Of a DNA stretch of 64,000 bases, positions 59,059 to 64,000 are shown piece after piece. Source of the DNA: Paractinoplanes ovalisporus (GTDB taxonomy: Bacteria; Actinomycetota; Actinomycetes; Mycobacteriales; Micromonosporaceae); contig NZ_JAENHP010000001.1 of the NCBI RefSeq assembly GCF_016834655.1, positions 186,001 through 250,000 of the forward strand. Reading direction: 5' to 3'. A program made the translations under genes and the position numbers. How positions within the stretch are numbered: position 1 is the first letter of the stretch; the number at the start of each line of letters is the position of its first letter. Below the pieces are notes generated by a model. It saw only the letters and a program-made list of their open reading frames with translations. It made no database searches and had not been told where the DNA came from.

Positions 59059-59931
59059 ATGAGTCTGGGCGATCTGGACGAAGCGGCGCGGGTGTTCACC
59101 GAGGTGCGTCCGCGTCTCTTCGGGATCGCCTACCGTATGCTCGGCAGCGCCGCCGAGGCCGAGGATCTCGTGCAGGACGTGTGGCTGCGCTGGCAGGGCT
59201 ACGACCGCGAGACCGTGGAAAATCCGGCCGCTTTCCTGGCGACGACAACGACCCGCCTGGCGATCAACAACCTTCAGTCGGCCCGCGTACGCCGTGAGAC
59301 GTACATCGGTCCCTGGCTGCCCGAGCCGGTGGACACGAGCGCCGACCCTTATCTGGGGGCCGAGACCGGCAACGCCCTCGAGTTCGCGGTGCTGCTGCTC
59401 CTCGAGAAGCTGACGCCCACCGAGCGGGCCGCTTACGTGTTGCGCGAGGCGTTCGATTATCCGTACGGGCAGATCGCCGACATTCTGCAGAGCAGCGAAC
59501 CCGCCGTACGGCAGCAGGTCTCGCGCGCCCGCAAGCATGTGGCCGGGGAGCGCAAGGCGCAGGTGTCGGCCGCGGCCCAACGGGAACTGCTGGCCACGTT
59601 CATCTCGGCGGCGCGCTCGGGAGATCTCGCCGGTCTCGAGAAGCTGTTCGCGGCCGAGGTGGCGAGCACGACCGACGGCAACGGCGCCAAGCAGGCGGCC
59701 CGCCGGGTCGTCGTCGGTGCGGCCAAGGTGGCGAAGTTCATCACGGCGTTCTCGTCGTTCTTCTGGGAGGGCGTCGAGCCGCGATACGTCGAGATCAACG
59801 GCCGGCCGGCCGCGGTGCTGCAGACGGGCGACGGGATCAAGGCGATCCTGACCGTCGAGGCCTCTGCCGACGGCATCGACCAGCTGCTCTGGATGATGAA
59901 CCCGGAAAAGATCGCCGCTTTCCGCCGCTGA
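59059..59931 (+). CDS. ECF41-type sigma factor with C-terminal SnoaL-like domain
   Basis: A 290-residue protein. Region 2: RPRLFGIAYRMLGSAAEAEDLVQDVWLRWQ; region 4: LTPTERAAYVLREAFDYPYGQIADIL, AVRQQVSRARKHV. It has the ECF41 linker WLPEP and, in the C-terminal domain, TDGNGAKQAA in place of DGGGK. The domain ends ADGIDQLLWMMNPEKIAAF. GGGAGGGGG precedes ATG 59059. It is followed at 69 bp by a type II NADH dehydrogenase gene, a likely operon partner or target. Confidence 0.92.
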   Translation: MSLGDLDEAARVFTEVRPRLFGIAYRMLGSAAEAEDLVQDVWLRWQGYDRETVENPAAFLATTTTRLAINNLQSARVRRETYIGPWLPEPVDTSADPYLGAETGNALEFAVLLLLEKLTPTERAAYVLREAFDYPYGQIADILQSSEPAVRQQVSRARKHVAGERKAQVSAAAQRELLATFISAARSGDLAGLEKLFAAEVASTTDGNGAKQAARRVVVGAAKVAKFITAFSSFFWEGVEPRYVEINGRPAAVLQTGDGIKAILTVEASADGIDQLLWMMNPEKIAAFRR

Positions 59932-60000
59932 CGCGAGGAAACAGGCGCCGGCCTGTCACAGAATCGCGGCCGGCCCGGTCTTAGCTGCCGGGAGGACACG

Positions 60001-61344
60001 ATGCGAACGATTCTGGTGGTGGGCGGCGGTTACGCGGGCTTCTACACGGCCTGGGGCCTGGAGAAGAAACTGCGCCGAGGTGAGGCGCGGGTGGTCGTGG
60101 TCGACCCGCGCCCCTACATGACGTATCAGCCGTTCCTGCCCGAGGTGGTGGCCGGTTCGGTCGAGGCTCGGCACGCGGCCGTGTCGCCACGCCGGCACCT
60201 GCGGACGACCGAGTTGATCAACGGCAGCGTCATCAAGATCGATCATGAGCACCGTACGGTCGTGGTCCGCCCCGCCGTGGGTCCGGAGTTCCCGCTCCCG
60301 TACCACGTCCTGGTCGTCACCGCCGGCGCCGTGACCCGCAAGCTGGCCATCCCGGGCGTGGCCGAGAGCGCGATCGGGATGAAGCACGTGGAGGAGGCCG
60401 TCGCCATCCGTGACCGGCTGCTGACCGCTTTCGACCAGGCCGCCGTTCTTCCGCCCGGTGCGGCGAGGAGTCGCCTGCTCACGGTCACGTTCGTCGGCGG
60501 GGGCTTCTCGGGTGTCGAGGGGTTCGGCGAGCTGATGTCGCTGGCCCACTCACTCGTCCGGAAGTATCCGACCCTGTCGGCCGGGGAGCTGAACTTCCAC
60601 CTGGTCGAGGCCCGCGACCGGATCCTGCCCGAGGTGACCGACGAGCCGGGCCGCTGGGTGGTGCGGCACCTCGCCGGGCGGGGCGGGCACGTGCACCTCA
60701 ACGCGCAGCTGCGCTCGGCCGTGGACGGGCACATCGTGCTCTCGACCGGCGAGGAATGGGACTCGGAGCTGATCGTGTGGACGGCCGGCAACGGCGCCAA
60801 CCCGATGGTCCACAACCACACCGACCTGCCGATCGACGCGCGCGGGCAGGTGATCGTACGGGCTGATCTGCGCATCGGAACCGACGACGCTCCGGTCGCC
60901 GACGCGTGGGCCGCGGGTGACGACGCCGCCGTGCCCGACCTGGCGATCAACCGTCCGGGCGTGGCGACCGTGCCCAACGCGCAGCACGCGGTGCGTCAGG
61001 GACGGCTGCTGGCGAAGAACATCATCGCCGTCCTCCGGGGACGCGAGCCCAAGCCGTACGTGCACCACAGCCTCGGGGTGGTGGCGACGCTCGGCCTGGG
61101 GCGCGGCATCTTCCAGTGGCGCGGCATCGTGATCAAGGGTTTCCCGGCGTGGGTGATGCACCGCGGCTACCACGTGCTGGCCGTGCCGACCTGGGAACGC
61201 AAGGTGCGGGTGGCCGCCGTGTGGGCGACGGCCCTGTTCTTCGGTCGCGACATCGTGTCGCTGGCGTCGGTGCAGCACCCGAGGCGCGCGTTCGAGACCG
61301 GCGGCGAACCGGCCGCCACGTCCACCGCGGGCCGTCCCGGCTGA
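60001..61344 (+). CDS. Type II NADH dehydrogenase (NDH-2)-like flavoprotein
   Basis: A 447-residue protein. VVGGGYAGFYTAWGLEKKL binds FAD, VDPRPYMTYQPFLPEVVAG is the NDH-2 signature, LTVTFVGGGFSGVEGFGEL binds NADH, and AWAAGDDAAVPD is the second FAD motif. C-terminal helices (FFGRDIVSLA) anchor it to the membrane. NDH-2 passes electrons from NADH to menaquinone without pumping protons. GGGAGGA lies before the ATG. It follows an ECF41 gene and precedes a SnoaL-like gene in one transcription direction. Confidence 0.92.
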   Translation: MRTILVVGGGYAGFYTAWGLEKKLRRGEARVVVVDPRPYMTYQPFLPEVVAGSVEARHAAVSPRRHLRTTELINGSVIKIDHEHRTVVVRPAVGPEFPLPYHVLVVTAGAVTRKLAIPGVAESAIGMKHVEEAVAIRDRLLTAFDQAAVLPPGAARSRLLTVTFVGGGFSGVEGFGELMSLAHSLVRKYPTLSAGELNFHLVEARDRILPEVTDEPGRWVVRHLAGRGGHVHLNAQLRSAVDGHIVLSTGEEWDSELIVWTAGNGANPMVHNHTDLPIDARGQVIVRADLRIGTDDAPVADAWAAGDDAAVPDLAINRPGVATVPNAQHAVRQGRLLAKNIIAVLRGREPKPYVHHSLGVVATLGLGRGIFQWRGIVIKGFPAWVMHRGYHVLAVPTWERKVRVAAVWATALFFGRDIVSLASVQHPRRAFETGGEPAATSTAGRPG

Positions 61345-61360
61345 CCCATGCCGCCGGCCC

Positions 61361-61729
61361 ATGCACCCCGTACGCCGTCTGGCCGCGGCCTGCTCCCCCG
61401 CCGAGGCCGCGGCCTGCTCTCCCGCCGACCTCGCCGCTGTCGAGTCCTGCCTGGCCGCCGACGTGGTGGCCTGGTGCGACAGCGGCGGCGTGGTGGCTGC
61501 GCCCCTCTCCCCCGTCTGGGGCGCGGCCGAGGTCGCGTTGCTGCTGATCGCCACACTGGCTCACACCACGCTGACCGTCGAAAGCGTCAACGGCCGGCCA
61601 GGCCTGGTGGCGCGCTCCCCCACCGGGACGGCCGTGTCGGTAGTCGGCGCGGCCAACTCGCACGCCGTGATCACCCACCTGTGGATGGTCCTGAACCCCG
61701 CCAAGCTGACCCGCTGGCACCGCCACTGA
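61361..61729 (+). CDS. Free-standing SnoaL-like protein resembling the ECF41 C-terminal domain
   Basis: A 122-residue protein. LAAVESCLAADVVAWCDSGGVV aligns with the region before the DGGGK motif of ECF41 sigma factors, ESVNGRPGLVARSPTGTAVSVV with the next strands, and ITHLWMVLNPAKLTRW with the domain's C-terminal end. In this window both ECF41 proteins end the same way (NPDKLS and NPEKIA). The gene lies 16 bp after NDH-2 and may be a trans-acting version of the sigma factor's regulatory domain. Function is inference. Confidence 0.65.
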   Translation: MHPVRRLAAACSPAEAAACSPADLAAVESCLAADVVAWCDSGGVVAAPLSPVWGAAEVALLLIATLAHTTLTVESVNGRPGLVARSPTGTAVSVVGAANSHAVITHLWMVLNPAKLTRWHRH

Positions 61730-61799
61730 CGGCCCGGCACCAGCGGACTCACACAGGGAGTGCGCGGCGTTGCGGGATCGTGCACATATAGTTCCGGCC

Positions 61800-62399
61800 G
61801 TGGCTCATGTGCTTGCCCGGCTCAACGGGTTCGGGATGACGGTTCTGCCCAACTGGCCCTACGCGTTCGAGCGGGAGAACGACGCGGTACGGGCCACCCG
61901 CTGGACGGACGGCGGGTCGGTGGATGTGCTGATCGAGCCCGGTCGCGCGGTCGACGGCGGCGAAGTCGTGGATGTCGGGGACGGGCTCGACGTTCCGCAC
62001 TGGCTGATCGAGACCTCGGCCTTCCGGGTGCGCTGGCCCGAGGGCTTCTCGGTGGCCTCGCCGCACGACGGCTCGGACGGGACGCCGTTCTATCTTCAGG
62101 GTGCGGGCGAGGCGAGCATCTTTCCGCAGGGGCCGGTGCCCCGGGCGCGGCTGGCCGGGCCGGACGCCCTGGTGGCGCCGGATCAGGAGGTGCTCGACCG
62201 CCGCACCGGGGACAACGGTGTCGCGGTCGTCGAGCTGGGCTATGTCCACGAAGGTTCGCCCTGGTGGCAGGGGCACTGGACGGTTCCCTACCTCGACGAC
62301 CAGTTCCTCGTCATCACCGCCCAGTCGCTGCGCAGCGCCGCCGCCACGACCCGGTCGGCCGCGGCGGCGGTGGCGGGGAGCCTCGAGCCCAGCCGCTAG
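61800..62399 (+). CDS. Protein of unknown function
   Basis: A 199-residue protein. The start segment is LARLNGFGMTVLPNWPYAFERENDAVRATRW and the body is beta-rich with acidic stretches (VLIEPGRAVDGGEVVDVGDGLD, YLQGAGEASIFPQGP). There is no signal peptide or membrane helix, and I recognise no family. A TATAGT box 10-15 bp before the GTG at 61800 suggests a leaderless transcript; a TTG at 61770 with GGGAG upstream is an alternative. It ends 20 bp from the convergent NmrA-like gene. Confidence 0.65.
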   Translation: MAHVLARLNGFGMTVLPNWPYAFERENDAVRATRWTDGGSVDVLIEPGRAVDGGEVVDVGDGLDVPHWLIETSAFRVRWPEGFSVASPHDGSDGTPFYLQGAGEASIFPQGPVPRARLAGPDALVAPDQEVLDRRTGDNGVAVVELGYVHEGSPWWQGHWTVPYLDDQFLVITAQSLRSAAATTRSAAAAVAGSLEPSR

Positions 62400-62419
62400 C
62401 CGATGCCCTGCGCGTGGCG

Positions 62420-63166
62420 CTACTTCTGGGCGGCGAGCCAGTCGCGGAACGTTGTTGTGGTGATCTCGGCGTCGGCGGGGGCGGTCAGGACGTCACCGGG
62501 GACGACGCCGAACATGCCGGCCGTCGGGTCGATGACGACCGTACGGGAATCGCCCTGGGCCTGCAGTGCCACGCGGCCCAGCTCGTCCAGCGTGAACACC
62601 TCGGGGCCGGCGACGTTGTGGACGCCCAGCAGGGGCTGGCCCACGCTGACCTGGGCCACCGCCCGGGCGATGTCGGCCGAGGCCAAGGGCTGCACGGGGG
62701 TGGCCGGGAGCCGTACGGTCTCGGCGTCGCTGGTCCACGACAGGACGGCGTTCACGAATTCGAAGAACTGGGTCGCGCGCACGATCGACCACGGGATCGG
62801 GCCCGCCTTCAGAACGTCTTCCTGCAGCACCTTGGCCTTGTAGTAGTCGAGCCCGGGAACCTGGTCGACGCCGACGATCGACAGGATGACGGCGTGGCCG
62901 ACGCCCTGACGCTGCGCGGCCGCCAGCATGGTGTCCATGGTCTGCTGGAAGAACGCGGGCGACTTCTCGTCGAAGGTCGGCGAGTTCGTCAGGTTGACCA
63001 CCACCTCGGCACCCTTGAGGCCCTCGTCGAGGCCGGCGCCGGTGAGCAGGTCGACCCCGTTGGCCGGCGACAGCGGCTCGGCGTCGTGGCCCTGCTCCCC
63101 GAGCAGCCGGACCACCTGCGACCCGATGAGCCCGGTCCCACCCAGCACGGCGATCTTCATCTCCAT
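62420..63166 (-). CDS. NmrA-like NAD(P)-binding protein
   Basis: A 248-residue atypical SDR. The N-terminus MKIAVLGGTGLIGSQVVRLL is the coenzyme site (GGxGxIG), and VVVNLTNSPTF, HAVILSIVGVD and DYYKAKVLQEDVLKA are typical of NmrA-like or SDR-A proteins, where the Tyr-Lys pair is often degenerate. These may reduce substrates or sense NADP. The start could also be six bases downstream. No operon partner. Confidence 0.85.
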   Translation of the reverse strand: MEMKIAVLGGTGLIGSQVVRLLGEQGHDAEPLSPANGVDLLTGAGLDEGLKGAEVVVNLTNSPTFDEKSPAFFQQTMDTMLAAAQRQGVGHAVILSIVGVDQVPGLDYYKAKVLQEDVLKAGPIPWSIVRATQFFEFVNAVLSWTSDAETVRLPATPVQPLASADIARAVAQVSVGQPLLGVHNVAGPEVFTLDELGRVALQAQGDSRTVVIDPTAGMFGVVPGDVLTAPADAEITTTTFRDWLAAQK

Positions 63167-63291
63167 CACAACCCTTCGTGTTCTTCGTCGGTCACCTCTT
63201 CGACCGGACAGCCCACCGGGTTGTGACACCGTCCCCCGGACACGCGAGGATCTTGTTGACCCACCCGAGCGTGACTTGGTAAGCACTCTCT

Positions 63292-64000
63292 GTGACTCGA
63301 CGCGCCAGGGCTACCCGTTCCCGGACCGTTGCCCTGGTGCTCGTACTGGCCGCGGTGCCGCTCTGTCTGCTGTTGATCGGCCGCCTGCTGCACGCGCAGG
63401 GCCTGGACGACGCCGCGAACTGGGCGCAGCTGGTTTCGATCCCGCTGGCCGTCCTGCCGTTGCTGCTCCCGTCACTGAGCCGCTGGTGGCGGGCGCGCCG
63501 ACCCGACCCACCGACCGCCGCGAACATCGCGGATCTGCGGACGACGTTGGCGCGGGAAATCCGCCGGCAGTGGGAGGAGGAGTCGAAGGCGCGGGGCTTG
63601 GACGACACCGCCCCCATTCCGATCCAGTGGCGCATGACCGAGGACCAGAACCTCGTGGACGTTCCGGGGAATCTCACCGAGGGTGTCCTCACCGAGGCCT
63701 CCAGCGGCGACATCGCCGCCCTGGTGGCCGACTTCCGGCGGTTGAGGCGGCCCCGTCTGGTGATCCTGGGCGGAGCCGGTGCGGGTAAGACGACGCTCGC
63801 GGTCCAGATCCTGCTGGAGCTCCTGCGCGAGCGTTCTCCGGACAGCACCGAGCGGGTGCCCCTTCTGCTCTCCGCCGCCGGCTGGGATCCCGCGCGGCAC
63901 ACCAACCTGTGGGCGTGGGTGGCCGAGCGGATCGCGAAAGACCATCCCGGGCACCCGGCCGAGGTGGTCAGCGCTCTCGCCGAGCGGGGTCACGTCGTCC
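63292..64000 (+). CDS. NACHT-domain STAND NTPase (partial, continues beyond window)
   Basis: About 236 residues are visible. Two hydrophobic segments near the N-terminus (VALVLVLAAVPLCLLLIG and LVSIPLAVLPLLLPSL) predict membrane anchoring, then a charged linker (EIRRQWEEESKARG). The NTPase starts RLVILGGAGAGKTTLAVQILLELL, a clear Walker A (GGAGAGKT). Membrane-anchored NACHT proteins are widespread in Actinobacteria; many bacterial NACHT proteins act in anti-phage defence, but others have unknown roles. The GTG at 63292 is used. The rest of the domain and any C-terminal repeats are beyond the window. Confidence 0.85.
   Translation, partial: MTRRARATRSRTVALVLVLAAVPLCLLLIGRLLHAQGLDDAANWAQLVSIPLAVLPLLLPSLSRWWRARRPDPPTAANIADLRTTLAREIRRQWEEESKARGLDDTAPIPIQWRMTEDQNLVDVPGNLTEGVLTEASSGDIAALVADFRRLRRPRLVILGGAGAGKTTLAVQILLELLRERSPDSTERVPLLLSAAGWDPARHTNLWAWVAERIAKDHPGHPAEVVSALAERGHVV

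Overview
The window is high-GC DNA (roughly 70% or more by eye) with many GTG starts, leaderless-looking starts, 1-4 base stop/start overlaps and families typical of Actinobacteria (BTAD regulator, ECF41 sigma factors, snapalysin, NB-ARC/TPR proteins, a VWA/solute-binding fusion). The style fits Micromonosporaceae, most likely Actinoplanes or a relative; that placement is inference. It looks like a chromosomal accessory or arm region: no rRNA, tRNA, CRISPR array, transposase or phage genes were seen.

Layout. 0-7 kb: a truncated CDF metal exporter diverging from an ArsR regulator, a YciI protein, a divergent PPOX/hemerythrin pair sharing a nested dyad, and a large BTAD/AAA regulator. 7-16 kb: a minisatellite, a secreted PL9-type pectate lyase, an isochorismatase-like hydrolase diverging from a TetR gene, a DoxX-ECF41 sigma pair, and a two-gene module of a small helical protein plus an NB-ARC/TPR (NLR-like) protein that share a short motif. 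16-22 kb: a catabolic operon (APC permease, FGGY kinase, GlpA-like dehydrogenase with a BFD domain, FAD/NAD oxidoreductase) diverging from a HutC-type GntR repressor with a matching operator. 22-34 kb: PhoD phosphatase, two aldo-keto reductases, an orphan histidine kinase, secreted proteins, LacI and TetR regulators and a zinc alcohol dehydrogenase. 34-46 kb: GGDEF/EAL protein, Nramp-like transporter with shikimate dehydrogenase, DUF1304, GH38 alpha-mannosidase and a CocE-type hydrolase. 46-53 kb: a membrane protein plus VWA/solute-binding pair, a second alcohol dehydrogenase/HTH pair, and TetR/MFS exporter. 53-64 kb: SDRs, AraC regulator, a frameshifted arginase-family pseudogene, GH13 enzyme, a second ECF41 sigma factor followed by NDH-2 and a free-standing SnoaL-like protein, an NmrA-like protein, and a truncated NACHT NTPase at the right edge.

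Two themes run through the window. First, it is unusually rich in short tandem repeats, both between genes and in frame inside genes, and several are duplications of the last codons of the adjacent gene. Second, the decamer CGTACGGGAA recurs at least 13 times on either strand, far more than chance. Many regulator/target pairs are divergent with clear inverted repeats between them. The best candidate for a little-described system is the motif-sharing helical-protein/NLR pair at 12576-16108, which has the architecture of bacterial amyloid-signalling cell-death modules.
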